This document shows positions 1 to 11,480 of a stretch of 64,000 nt of DNA, one piece after another. The translations under genes were made by a program, and so were the position numbers. The stretch covers positions 24,759,268 through 24,823,267 of the forward strand of contig NC_080074.1 in the NCBI RefSeq assembly GCF_949987535.1. The letters run 5' to 3'. Source of the DNA: Balaenoptera acutorostrata. Lineage: Eukaryota > Chordata > Mammalia > Artiodactyla > Balaenopteridae. A model generated the notes under the pieces. It saw only the letters and a program-made list of their open reading frames with translations, was not told where the DNA came from and made no database searches. The stretch's first letter is position 1. Each line of letters opens with the position of its first letter.

Positions 1-291
1 AGGAAACATAACACCAAACACAATCCTCCAACTCACCTTTAGGGAGCTCATCTCATCCTAGAAAATAGGACCGGCTCACCTTATAAGGCAATCCCCAACC
101 TCCTAGCCAATCACGCCCTGTTTCCACACTGCCTCTTCTAATACTCAAAATAAAACTTGCTCTTATCCAAAATCCCTCGGGAAGAGCACTCCACTGCTGG
201 GGAGGCACTGTGCTCCCCCGACGCACCGATTGTTTTCCCTGGAATAAAGGCATCAAACTCATACTAAATGGTTTTAGTTTTGTCATTTGAC
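1..291 (+). mobile_element. 3' part of a class I (ERV1-like) endogenous retroviral LTR, cut by the window edge
   Basis: The stretch carries the hallmarks of a gammaretrovirus-like LTR: a GC-rich block with a gtgctccccc motif, an AATAAA polyadenylation signal at 243-248, and a terminal segment ending in tgtcatttga at 281-290. The U3 side lies outside the window. No internal retroviral coding sequence follows, so it is probably a solo or truncated LTR. Orientation is given by the polyadenylation signal. The exact LTR family is not assigned. Confidence 0.6.
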
Positions 292-2270
292 CATACTAAG
301 GAAAATGTATTTAATGAAACTCGATATCAAGTCAAGTTCTCAGAATCCAAACAGGCAAAGGTCAATGCCAGGGTAAGGAAGGGTGAAGGAGGGGAAGACA
401 AAGGGAGCTGAGAGCTTGGGTACCTAGCTGACTTTGTTTCTAGGTATGTTTGATATACAAGATTGTGATAGAAATCAAGGTGGTTCATGAAACTTCCTAG
501 AGCTCAGCCATGGGGAATAAGGAGTAGCTTTTGGGAAGGATGTCATGGATCCCTCTGAAAAATCTCATCAGAGCTCTGGTGCTCTCCTCACAAAAAGAAC
601 ATGTATACACACAACTTTTGGCTTACAATTTCCAGTGCTTGAGAACTCCACTAAAACTCATCCATGATTTCAGAATCTCATTTAAGAACCCGTGCTCTAG
701 AAACCGAACCAGTCTAAATTTCAAGATCTCTCTTTTCTTTGGTTCAAACACTCTTTTTGTAGTGACTCATTTTTCATAAATAAAGTCATAAATGAGTGAA
801 GATGCAGGTGAAACTCCCCTAAGGGCATCTGAATTGATGAATATGAGCAGTTAATTATCTCTTGGACATGCTTCACTAATACCTTCTACCAAAACTTAAA
901 TTCAGATTACTTCTCAGGAATGAATTAAGCTTATTGGGGAATTGCATGAACTCATGGAACTCCAGGCTATTTGGTAAAATAAGTACAAGTTTGCCTCATT
1001 TAAATGCAATGGCTATATGTCCTGAAATCCCATGCAAACAAAACCATTTTGTAAATTAAATCATGTTTTAAATCTATTTAGCAAATAACCCTTGCTCCTT
1101 AGAAGAAATTTTATGGTGAGCCTTTTGGTGGGAATAATCATGACCGAAAATGTTTTGTAAATCCTGGTTCGTATATATCTACATCAGCTTTGCTGAAAGT
1201 GGAAAGTTCCTCAACTAATTTATACCTAGTAACTGGAACAGGTTCATAAACTCATAACAGAAAACTGCCTCGAGGATGGAAGGATGTGGTCAGTTCTATA
1301 CCTGTGTCGAGTTAGCATTATAATTGGTCATTTGCCTATGCCTTCTGGACACCTGTGCACCAATTATAATTTTTTACCCCAGAATTTAACAGTACTGTGG
1401 AGTTTTCTCTATTGTGTCTTGCATTGGCCTTATCTCCTTGGTTAGCTTTTCAGTGGCAAGATCCTCTCCTTCCGCTTCACTCTCACCTCTCACGGTGCCT
1501 GGCTGGGAGAGGAACCATGAGTTTTAGAGTGGTTCAGTGCTACAGATGGGCCATAGACAATGGAGAGGATATAGTTAGAAAATGGACAAAAAGAGACGAT
1601 CAATTCAAACAGGGGAAACACCAGAATCAAAGGGTCAGTGGTAGGGCTACAAATCCAGGGTCAGGGAGTAAAGTGGAGGTCGGAGGGAGGGGACCCATGA
1701 AAGGGGAGCCAGAAACGAGATGGCACGGCCAAAGACAGTGCCTCCGCCATAAAAAGAGCTTAATACACGTTTGTTGTTATTCAAAACACTTTTTAAGCCA
1801 GATAATATTTTAATAATTTGGTGTGTGTGTGTATATGCGTGTGTGCAAGATTAGGGGGATTCCTAGTATTTTCCTTATTTGTACTCTGGTACTTTCCCCA
1901 TTCAAGCCAAAGAGTGAAGTTTCCAACTCAGGAAGTGTTGTCAGAACAAAAAAGAAGAGAAGAAGCTTTTTTGAAGTTCAAAGTCTGGCGTTTTAGGTCT
2001 CAGAAGCTCAAGCCCAGAGGGGATGCAGGTAAAAAGGCTTCGTGAGATAAAGGAAGGCTTCCCACCTTTCCTGCCCAAGTGCAGATAAGAAGTCCTGGGT
2101 CTAAGGGCTGTGGGTGGGTGGTGAGTAGGGAGGGAAAAGATGAAGAGGAAGCGAGCAGAGGAGAGGCCGGTCCCTCCACAGGAGGTGACTGGGCCAGAGG
2201 AACTATGCAGACAAGAGCAGAGGCGTTCATATTGGTTGATATCTTAATCACACTGGTGATAATCATAATG
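292..2270. other. unassigned single-copy-like DNA
   Basis: I recognise no gene or repeat family here. The longest open frame (1397-1813, plus strand, 138 codons) has no recognisable domain and low-complexity composition. A short GT-rich tract lies at about 1820-1850. Confidence 0.4.
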
Positions 2271-2284
2271 ATATCTGCAAATGT

Positions 2285-2465
2285 ATGCTGAGTACTTAAT
2301 TTACGCCTGACACTCTTTAAAGCATCTTCCGTGTATTAAACTTCATTTCATCTTCACAACAACCTTAAAGGAAGACATTGTACATTAGCTCCATTTCATC
2401 TGCACCTCACAGAGAGGTTAACTAATTTTGCAAGGTCACACAGCTAGTAAGTAATGGAACAAAAA
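2285..2465 (-). mobile_element. MIR SINE
   Basis: The conserved MIR core is readable in antisense: a run like tcatcttcacaacaacc, then agagaggttaactaa, then aaggtcacacagctagtaag at 2433-2452. MIRs are tRNA-derived SINEs mobilised by L2 early in mammalian history. The copy is diverged and has no visible target duplication. Confidence 0.8.
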
Positions 2466-3062
2466 TTAATGCTTTGTGAAACTGATATTTTAGAAAAATT
2501 CTTCCTGTTTGAGTGAGAGAAGGGTAAAACTCTGGAATCAGGGCAGATGATTAGAAGCTATTGCAACCATCAGGGCTCTGGTGTATCATGGGTGTTATGG
2601 CCCTGGAAACTAAAACAGACACTTGGGAGTATCAGAGATGACACCAAAGCTTCCAGTCTCTGTGTCTGTGAGAAGATTAGAAGAAGCAGCCTATTGGGAA
2701 TGGTGCTCTGGGAATAGTACGTCATATGAGAGGCAAGTTTGGATCTAATTGTATCTTAAAATCACTGCAGACCTTCAATAAAGCAAAAACAATCATGTCA
2801 TAGTCATACATAATCAATAAGTAATTCTCCAGCAGTTTCTAACCTCAGGAGATGGTTGGTAATCAATGCCTGTACCTAATTGCTTAAGTTGCAAAATCGA
2901 GACTGTTATAAAGTGATACTGAATTGAGACCAGTGAAGACTCTGGAAAGATCTAAATTTAAAGATTCTTTCTTAAATATCTGACAGATTCAAAACCCACA
3001 ACCAGGGTGTAGGCCCTGGACTTATCAAAATCAGATTTTAAAAGACAACAAAGACCTCCTAA
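2466..3062. other. unassigned DNA
   Basis: No gene, RNA or repeat family recognised; A+T-rich with short, broken frames on both strands. Confidence 0.35.
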
Positions 3063-3562
3063 TTCCTGTGGTAGGCAGAATAATGGCACTCCCAAAGATA
3101 TCCACAGCCTAATCTCCAGACCTGCAAATATATTAGGTTATTTGGCAAAGGGGAATTAAGATTACAGATGAGATTAAAGTTGCTAATCAGCTGACCTTAA
3201 TTAGGGCAAGGGCCTTAGTTTATCCAGGTGGGCCCAATGTAATCATGAGTCCTCTAAAACAAACAGAGGAAGACAAAGAAGAGCCAGAGAGATGACAGTG
3301 TGAGAAAGACTGGGTCCAATGTTGTTGGCTTTGAAGATGGAGGAACAGGGATGGTCTCTAGAAGCTGGAAAAGGCAAGAAAACAGATTCTCCTAGAGCTT
3401 TCAGGAAAAAAAAAAAGCATTCTGCCAACACCTTGATTTTAGCCCAGTGAGACCCATTTTGGACTTCTGATATCCAGACTGCAAGACAATATATTTGCAT
3501 TGTTCTAAGCCACTTAATTTGCAGTAATTTGTTACAGCAGTCACAGGGAACTAAGACAGTAA
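3063..3562 (+). mobile_element. MLT1-type MaLR LTR
   Basis: Most of a mammalian-apparent LTR is readable: the 5' part (ataatggcactcccaaaga, then ctaatcagctgacc), a middle with gaagctggaaaaggcaag, and a 3' end with ttctaagccact and ttgttacagca. MaLR LTRs are long-terminal repeats of ancient nonautonomous ERVL-related elements. It appears as a solo LTR. A short A run near 3404-3415 is within it. The subfamily is not resolved. Confidence 0.75.
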
Positions 3563-5321
3563 AGTAAGTTAGAAGATAAACTATTTCTCCAGGTAGTTCA
3601 GATTTTTATTTTAACAACACATCTATAGGCTGACTCTTGCCTACATGAAACAATGTTAACAAAGCATCATAGACTTCCATTTGTATTCCTGACAATGGAA
3701 ACAGTCTTAACCACAAATTGAGCATAAAAACTGCTTACTGGGTCATATTCCATTTAGTCCCCCATTCATATTAAAAAACATGCTGGCAACAGTGATTCTC
3801 ACATTCTGGGAGGCAACTGCTTCCTTTTATCAGGACATACCCCTAATTTAAAAGCAAAAGAGGCTTTGCTTTTAATGTAGTGATCTGTGTGAACATACAG
3901 GAAACATGTAGTGATCTGTGTGAACATACAGGAAACATGCCTCTGTCTCAGCAGCATAATGTAAGGGGAAAACACCTTGCTCAACGAAGACACTCAAACT
4001 GTATCAATAATTGGTTGGCATAAAAAGGAGAATGGTGAAGGTTGTGACCTTATTTTCTTCCTGCCAGCTTCCTCCTTTCCAGGGTGTTCTATAAGCCCGT
4101 TCTCTCAGTTAAGAGGCACAGCTCTTTCTGCCAAAGCTTCAGCTTTATTCTCAGCAGGTTGCTGGGTCTGGGGCTGTGTGGTCACTTTAAGATCAATGCA
4201 GCCCTTAACCTTATTAAGTAACAAGACAAGTCCAGGCAGTATGAGAGGCTGTAGTCCAATAAAAGTTCCTTTAACCAAGTCCCAAGTGTGATAACACAAG
4301 TGATGTCGCCTTGGAATATAAGATGAAACCTGCTCTATTCGGGGGTCAGAAAGTAGGGGAGAACTTAACTTGGTTAAAAGAGCCCTGCAGCTTATTTTAA
4401 ACAAGTTCCTGCTCAGGGGTCTCTAAGATGGAGCCAGCACTGTGCTAGCTCAGCGGTACGACCTGCATTAGAAACCATATTACTCACCTGCTTAACTTTA
4501 GTCAGTTACAGAAAATAGCACTTCTGACTTCAGTCTAATACTTTGAATTTCATGGGTGAACATAGATTCTGTAATAGAATAAATTAACCTCTGACCACAT
4601 CAAAACCAACCTCAAAAATCTGAGCATCTTCTTAAGTGGAAAAATAGAAAAAGCTGGAGCCAGGTAAGAATGTATGTCGGGCTCAGAGAACTCCTTCTGC
4701 CAAGAAGACCTAGAATTTCTTCTCAGGTCCAGATGGTCAGATAATTAGTAATCAACCAAGAGTACTGAGAGTTCAACCAAGCATGGTGGAAGGACCCAAC
4801 AAGCATAAGACGTGCCTAATGCCTTCAAGAAATTTGCAATTAAGTTGGGGAAATCAACCATGGGAAGGTTACAACAAGTAATTATACACTTCTTTGTGTA
4901 TTTATTGGTCCTGACTTTATAGAAAGAGGGACTGTATGCATCTTATTCTTTGCTGCACCCACAGTGAGTAGCACAAGGCATGTACTCAAAACTACTTGTT
5001 TAAGGAAAGAGTGAATCCCCAAATGTGTGAACAGTAGCACCAAAATTTCTACACAGAAGTGGTTTAGGAGCCACGGTCTGCTTAGAAGGGAAATAAAAAT
5101 CCATATTTGCCCAGCACTATGCATAAGGTTGAGGACGTGTCAACTGCACATAATAAAGAGGTATGTGTGTGTGGGTGTGTTGTATGTATGGTAGGGAGGC
5201 CAACAGATATTACAGGATTATGGGATTATGGAAAAACTAAAATCCTCCAATTCCATTTTACTGCAATGCAATCCAAGTGTAATGAGGGTTCAGAGCAAGG
5301 AGAGATCAGTTTTAGCTAGTT
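3563..5321. other. unassigned DNA
   Basis: Nothing recognisable apart from the 31-bp tandem duplication listed separately. Overlapping frames at 3977-4291 (plus) and 4105-4404 (minus) have no family resemblance that I can support. Confidence 0.35.
3875..3936. repeat. perfect 31-bp tandem duplication
   Basis: Positions 3875-3905 are repeated exactly at 3906-3936; each unit begins atgtagtgatctg and ends aggaaac. Because the two units are identical in otherwise diverged surroundings, the duplication is probably recent or could be polymorphic. Confidence 0.9.
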
Positions 5322-5695
5322 AGTGCTATATACTGTTTGTGTCCTTCAAAATTCATATGTTGAAACCTAATCAAAAATTTGTATGTTGAAACCTAATCCC
5401 CAGCATGGTGGTATCAGGAGTTTGGGGCCTTTGGGGGATAGTTAGGTCATGAGGGTGGAGCCCCTGTGAATGGGATTGGTTTCCTTATAGAAGAGACCCC
5501 AACTCCTTCTGCCATCTGAGGACACAGTGAGAAGACCACTGACTATAAACGAGAAAGTAGGTTCTTACCAGTACTGAATTTGCTGGCAGCTTGATCTTGG
5601 ACTTCCCAGCACTCAGAACTATGAGAAATAAATGTTTGTTGTTTAAGCCACCCAATTATTGGTATTTTGATATAGCAGCCTGAATAGACTAACAT
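5322..5695 (+). mobile_element. MST/THE1-type MaLR LTR
   Basis: The LTR is almost complete: aaaattcatatgttgaaacc at its 5' side, then ggtcatgagggtggagccc, ttgatcttggacttcccagc, and agaaataaatgtttgttg with a polyadenylation signal near the 3' end, finishing in a gactaacat-type terminus. A short segment (atgttgaaacctaatc) is duplicated at the 5' side, around 5357-5399. No internal sequence is attached. Confidence 0.85.
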
Positions 5696-5907
5696 AGCTA
5701 GTTAAGAAATATTTCACAGAAAATAATCTGTTTTGCTCATTTTCCAAAAATGAGCAGAAGACATGTTCCACACAACAGTTCTTGACATCTTACTTTAGGA
5801 ATCAGAAATACTATAAAGAAAAGCCCACTGCATGGGGGACAGAGGGAGGAGCACTAGGAAGGGCAAAATTCAAAGCATATTGACCACTCTTTCCTCTCCA
5901 TATAATA

Positions 5908-6065
5908 TAGCACAGTGCTTATGAATTCAGATTGGGGTCTGAGTCCTGTCTCTGCAGATCACTAGCTGTGTGACTTTGGGCAAATTACTTCTTTATGCTT
6001 CAAATGTTCCTATCTATTTAATGGGGATAATAACAGTAGCTCATTTACTGGTTAAGGTGGAATGG
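5908..6065 (+). mobile_element. MIR SINE
   Basis: Sense MIR core is visible: ctagctgtgtgactttggg, caaattacttctttatgc, then aatggggataataacagt. Both ends are degenerate. Confidence 0.75.
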
Positions 6066-6089
6066 CAGAGACAATAATGCTTATCAAAA

Positions 6090-6440
6090 TATTCTATGTG
6101 ATCCCATACGTTCTCCATTTCCTTGCAGTGAAATGAATCATATGACTGGTTCTGGTCAACAGGCCATAAGCAAAAGTAATTGTGTCACCCAGACCACCAA
6201 AGAGTTTAGGAGCTGGCACACAATTTTCTATGTTTTCTTCTTCCCTGCCATAGTGAATGATGATGATCCAGGTAGTGGAGCCTCCATCACATCGAGTACC
6301 TGAGTGATTATGTGGCGAACACCCCTCATCACTATCCACATTAGATGTTACATAAAAAATAAATAAGCTCTGTTAAAACCTCTGAGATTTCAGGATGAAT
6401 TTATTCTTGCAGCATCACCAGCCTGTCCTGAGTAATATAG
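6090..6440 (+). mobile_element. MLT1-type MaLR LTR, diverged
   Basis: The 3' half is diagnostic: ggagcctccatcacat, cctgagtgattatgtgg, aaataaataagctctgtt, and cagcatcaccagcctgtcctg before the terminus. The 5' half (tggtcaacaggccataagc) fits the same LTR class but is weaker. It stands alone without internal sequence. Confidence 0.65.
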
Positions 6441-7005
6441 TTGACACAGCTTGAAAAAATAACCAGGGAAAAAAAGCAATCTTCCAAAAGCATGACTCAA
6501 GAATATAGCTAAAAAAGAACTAAATGCTACAAATGTTGAGTACATGAACATATGAATAACTCATAGTCATGACTCTTGGGTTCAAGGTAAAATTTCTTAA
6601 AATTAATCCTCCTCACTCCCACTGAAGAAAACTCCCAGAGCCAGCAGAATTCCAAAATTCTCCCTAAGACATCTCTGAATGCCACAGTCTTAGAAGTTTC
6701 AGGGTTCTTCTGCCCTCTGACACCCATTTATCTTAACTTGGTTTTGTCTCACAATTATCTAGACAGTGCTCTCAAGCCCTTTTCTGGTTGCTTCAAGAAA
6801 TATCATATCAGTTAAGTACCACTTCTAAGATATCTCAAAGAGTGAGAATGTCATAAACATTATTGACAACATAAAGTATCGTGTCAAACCACTATTTCTA
6901 ACTTGTCTCTCTTCCTCCCAGCCCCCTCCCTTCTCTATCTCACAGGACTTCCTAATTATTCTTCCTCTCTTAGAGTAGCTTCTCTGACTTCTAAAGACAA
7001 GGGGC
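6441..7005. other. unassigned DNA
   Basis: No gene or repeat family recognised between two LTR relics. Confidence 0.35.
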
Positions 7006-7470
7006 CTATATTTGTTTTCTAGAGCTGCCATAATAAAGTACCAAAAATAGAGTGGCTTAAAACAACAGAAATTTATTGTTTCACAATTTTGGAGGCTAGA
7101 AGTCAAAAATCAAGGTGTCAGCAGAGCACCTCCCTCTGAAATCTGTAGGGAAGATTTTTTTCCTTGTCTCTGCCTAGATTCTGATGGTGGCTGTCTATCC
7201 TTGGCATTTGTTAACTTCTAGATGCATCACTCCAGTTCATGCCTCCGTCTTCACAGGGCATTCTCCCTGTGTCTCTGGGTCTTCACGTGGCCCTCTTCTT
7301 ATAGGAAGAGCAGTCATATTGGGTTAGGAGCCCACCATACTCCAGTATAAGCTCATAATAACTAATTATATCAGCAATGATGCAATTTCCAAATAAGGTA
7401 ACATTCTGAGGTACTGGGAGTTAGGATCACAATCTATCTTTTTGAGGGTTATACAATCCAACCCATAACA
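7006..7470 (-). mobile_element. MLT1-type MaLR LTR
   Basis: Antisense LTR: it starts with ttgttttctagagctgcc, followed by taaaacaacagaaatttat, and ends near ccaacccataaca, the reverse complement of a TGTTATGGGTTG-type 5' end. The middle shows the typical cttcacgtggccctcttct block. Head and tail are both recognisable, so the copy is close to full length. No internal sequence. Confidence 0.8.
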
Positions 7471-7639
7471 AGACCCTATTCCTGTATAGAACAGAAACTA
7501 CCCCAAGAATTTATCAACTCTATTTGCCTTTGCACTCGTCGTGCCTCAAACTGTATCTAATACGTACGTCTTAGATGCTGACACAAACAGTCCTTCCCTG
7601 CAAAAGACATCCAGTAGGATGGTAGGTCAACATTTTCAG

Positions 7640-9300
7640 GAACAACTTAAAATTCAGGATTAAAAAAAAAAAAACTATTTAAAGGCATCAGCAAGCTGCT
7701 GAAACAAGCAGAACACAAGGGGACAAGATTCTGAGAAGGAAAGAACTAGAAAACACACTGATATTGCACAACTGTTTTGATGATTCTGGATTTGGAGTAA
7801 AAGAATGCAAATCCAGATTGTGCCCAGGCAGAAGGCCACTGCTAGGGACAGAAAAATGAGCAGAATTTTTCACTGTCTTGTAAGGGTATAGAGACAAAAT
7901 TTGAAACTTCAAGAGCCAAATTACTGATAACAAACAGAGGAATAGAGAACTAAGCCTGCTATACAGCCAGCTTTTCCCTTAATATAAATGCCAATTTCTG
8001 AAGCAAGGCCAGGAGGCTTAGAAGCTAAGCAGATAAACTGAAAAACAGAGCAGAGCTTTTAGGAATCTCAGTTGTTAAAGAGAAAAGGGTTAGAATTTTG
8101 GCCCTGCCTAGGAGAGGGACCCATTGAACTCCTTAGCATTCAGGAAGGTTAGGCCTTATAAGTAAGGGTGAACCAGGAGTAGAATGAGCTTTACCAAAAT
8201 TGAAGCATAGTCTTTACTTGAATTAAGAAACAGCCCCAACTCTGCCCAGCAGAAGAAAGGTAAACTCTGGCTAGAGGAAGATAACATTATCTGGAGCCAC
8301 CACAATTTGTTTTTATATACAATGCCTGGAATTTAATTTAAAAACTACTAGGCATGCCAAAATACAGAACAATATGTCTAAAAATCCAAAGAAAAACTAG
8401 ATATGGAAATAGGTCCATATTGATACAGATATTAGAGCTAACAGAAAAGAAACTTTAGAATAACTATGAGCTATAACTTCAAGAAACTAAAGGAGAAAAA
8501 ATTTTAAATAGATGAAAAGACAGAGACTTTCAACAAAGAATTAACATGTATAAAGAAGAGTCAAATAAAAATTCTAGAGCTAAAAAATACAATTACTGAA
8601 ATTAACAATTTATTGGATGGACTTAATATGACAGAAGACAAAATTACTGAACTGGAAGACAGGTCCATTAAAATATCCAAACTGAAGAACAGAGAGGAAA
8701 AGTGTTTAAAAAAAATACAAACAAGCATAAATACATATCAAACAATAAAAGTCTAACGTACATGTAATTGATATGCCAAAAGAAAGAGAGTGATAGAACA
8801 AAAGTAATACTTGTATTCAGTTATGGCTGAAAATTTTCCAAACTCATGAAACACAATATCTATAGTTTCAAGAATTCTGAGAACCCTAAATTTAAAAAAT
8901 TAATGTGAAGAAAATTATATCTAGCTATGTCCTATCAAACTGCTAAAAACCAAAGAAAATTTTTTAAAATCTTAAAAGTAGAGAGAGGAAAAAAGACATA
9001 TTTTAGAGCAACAGTAGGAGAATCAGCTAACTCTCATGAGAGATGATGAAAACTAGAAGACAATGGAATGACATCTTTAAAGTGTTGAAAGAAAACAACA
9101 ACCAAGATTTCAATACTCAAAAATAAAAGGAAAATTAAGATATTTTAAGACAAAACCAAAATATGGAAAGAATATATTTCTACCAGACCTGAACTAAAAA
9201 CTAAAATTACTAAAAGGATTTTTTTCAGGCAAAAGAAAAATAATCTGAAATAGCAACACTGAAATGCAGGAAGCAATGAAAAGCCTACATTTTCAAAAAT
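7640..9300 (+). mobile_element. old L1M 5'UTR-ORF1 stretch (HAL1-like)
   Basis: From about 8310 the sequence follows the plus strand of mammalian L1M/HAL1 ORF1: aaaattactgaactggaaga, then ggctgaaaattttccaaac, gaagacaatggaatgacatc and aagtgttgaaagaaaacaa. The frame is destroyed by stops and indels, so no ORF1 protein can be made. The upstream part (7640-8300) fits an L1M 5'UTR less clearly. No ORF2 sequence follows, which suits either truncation or the HAL1 half-LINE architecture. Confidence 0.6.
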
Positions 9301-10738
9301 CTGTCAGTAATCCCCAGAACAGCAAGAAGCTCAACAACTTATGGCCAATTCCTAGTACCCTGATTATCTCTTAGTAAGTTTTTAACTGTTAAAATAACAT
9401 TACCTGCACCTTGCTCCAAATGAATAGTCTCCTTACTCTTCACTTGAGTCAGAGAAATTTTATAATCCTTAAGAATCCATCAACCATTAAAAAGGAAGAC
9501 AAAGAACAATCCAAGAGCCTATTCTTGGGTCTGAAAATGACTTTATTTCATTACAGCTCCCTAAATAAAAACTAAACCTTAAGAATATAGGTGCCCCCCA
9601 AACCTCTTCTTCCACTTAATACTTTCATTCCAAAAGAGAGAGATTACCTCAAATAATTCTCATTGTCAAGGAATAACCTCCTAAAGGAAGAAACCTCACA
9701 AATCAGCTGATTCTTTTCCTTGCCATCAGTAACAATCCTAAACCTTTTTGCTATATTTAGTTTAATCTGCACAATAGGAAGCTGGGGGAAAGAAAGTATG
9801 GGAGTAATCCTTTGGACTCCTTAGATGCTTTCTATTACATAGTGGTCACCAAATGTATTCAATAATGAACGACTTTAAAGGTTTAAAAGCTGCAGCAAGG
9901 TTTAATAGACCATATAAGACTCTCCCCAGCCCCTTTAAAGAATGTCTGAAATCCAATGACAGGGAGAAGGAAAGACTGGCCTTAACCAGAAAAACAATGT
10001 TGTCTGCATGCCCTTTTTATTCCAGAGGCTTAGAAACACAATCAGCTTTCTTGGCTGTGACCCTTTTGTTCGCAGAGCACATTATGCAGCTTTCTTCATG
10101 GCACAGAAGCTCCCTGCAGTGAAAGCCTCCTCCTGAATGGGGTTTCTGAGCACAGACATTTCCTTGCGTCTTATTTGCAGCTTTCTACAATAAGCCCTCT
10201 CCCACACAAATACATATTTTCATTATCTTATTTTTAGAAATGCAATTTGAAGAGGGGAAGTGTGATTTGACATTCTAATTGTGGTGGATTCTTCATTCTG
10301 AGTCTCTCTAGAATCTGGCTGCAAATGCAACAATTCTAACACTAGATTTCAGCACACATACATCAGTTCCGCTTAGCTGTATTAAAGCCATGAGCACTGC
10401 CATCACAGGAGTGCCATCCCACACATTCATTAGTCAAAGCATATCATGCAATATGATTATCTTCCATTACAGCATTAAGTGTCTGATCCAGACCGAGAGT
10501 GTAGGAAATAAGTTTAGGGTTCTGTGGTTCAGTGAGTTGAACTCTCAGATTATTCTCAGGTCTTAAGTTAGCTTCTACGTACTACATCAATAGTTTCAAA
10601 CTAACAGGCCTCTCAAACTACTTCATTTACCAGCTAGAATAACATCTGTTACCTGAAGAATGTGACAGAACTAAATACAATTCTGAGAGAGTGGAGGTTG
10701 TCTTAAAACTAGAAATTTACCATCTCTAATCAACTCCA
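9301..10738. other. unassigned, possibly constrained noncoding DNA
   Basis: No repeat recognised over more than 1.4 kb. The part at 10140-10560 is even in composition, with no poly(A) tails or repeat cores, and looks like unique sequence. An 89-codon frame at 9853-10122 has no recognisable domain. Regulatory function is only a possibility. Confidence 0.3.
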
Positions 10739-10815
10739 TCTTTCCTTCCCTCTTTCTTTCTTTCCTTTTCCCCATCCTTTCTGCCTTCTTCTTTCCCTCC
10801 CTACTTCCACCCATT
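10739..10815. repeat. polypyrimidine tract
   Basis: A run of C and T with few interruptions (tttctttctttcctttt and similar blocks). Low-complexity sequence; no gene function inferred. Confidence 0.8.
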
Positions 10816-10844
10816 CTTCCTTTATGAAAAATTATCTTAGCATC

Positions 10845-11010
10845 TAAGAAGCTCCAGATACTGTGTAAGGTACTGGGAAGGAAAAGATATATAAGCCAGG
10901 GCTCCATTCTTGTTGGGGAGACAGATCGGTGGAAAAAATAATTAAAATGCCAAGTGAGACAGATGAGCTGGATTCTGCATGACCAAGAAGTGTGGGAAGG
11001 GAGCACATGG
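10845..11010 (-). mobile_element. L2 LINE 3' fragment
   Basis: Antisense L2 tail pattern: agatactgtgtaaggtactgg, followed by a gggctccattcttgttgggg block, corresponding to the end of the L2 3'UTR. Diverged, no target duplication visible. Confidence 0.5.
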
Positions 11011-11204
11011 GGGATAAATTCCAGCCAGAGAGGACGGGAACTGCATACCCCACTCCCTTAATTAGAGCCTAAAGCAGTACTTGGACTTGATCTGAGCATG
11101 CTGGTCGTCACAGGCAGGACTGGAACAAGCTGATGTGCATTTGGGTTGTTGGATCTAGAGAAAGTGCCCAGTAAAGGGGATAGCAGGAAGGGTCTGTCTC
11201 AATG

Positions 11205-11480
11205 TATCAATCTGCAAATATTTACTTGGTACCTATTACACAGCATGTACTTTCATTACAACTACCCAAGTAAAAAGTATACCTTAAAAATTAAGTATTC
11301 TACTGGGGACTAGGGACACACGGGTGAACAAGGCAGACGTGGTCTCAGCCACAGGCAAGAATATTGGCCCTCTACCTTCTAGGACCTGTAATGGAGTGAT
11401 ACAGAGTGATGAGCTGCAGGTAGGTACTAAGGGAAAAGTGTTCATGAAGGTTTCAGGGAGACTGAGACAGGGAGGCATGG
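11205..11480 (-). mobile_element. L2 LINE 3' fragment
   Basis: Reads as the reverse complement of the L2 3' end: caaatatttacttggtacct, tactggggactagggacaca, gaacaaggcagacgtggtc. The downstream part is diverged. Open frames across it, such as 11324-11671, are chance readings of the element. Confidence 0.6.

Noticed and set aside
1397..1813. 138-codon open frame on the plus strand
   Set aside because: No recognisable domain, no start context or splice signals of note, and no support beyond length; frames of this size occur by chance in 64 kb.
4105..4404. 99-codon minus-strand frame resembling a retroviral fragment
   Set aside because: The resemblance rests on a few hydrophobic and glutamine-rich residues; no diagnostic retroviral motif is present.
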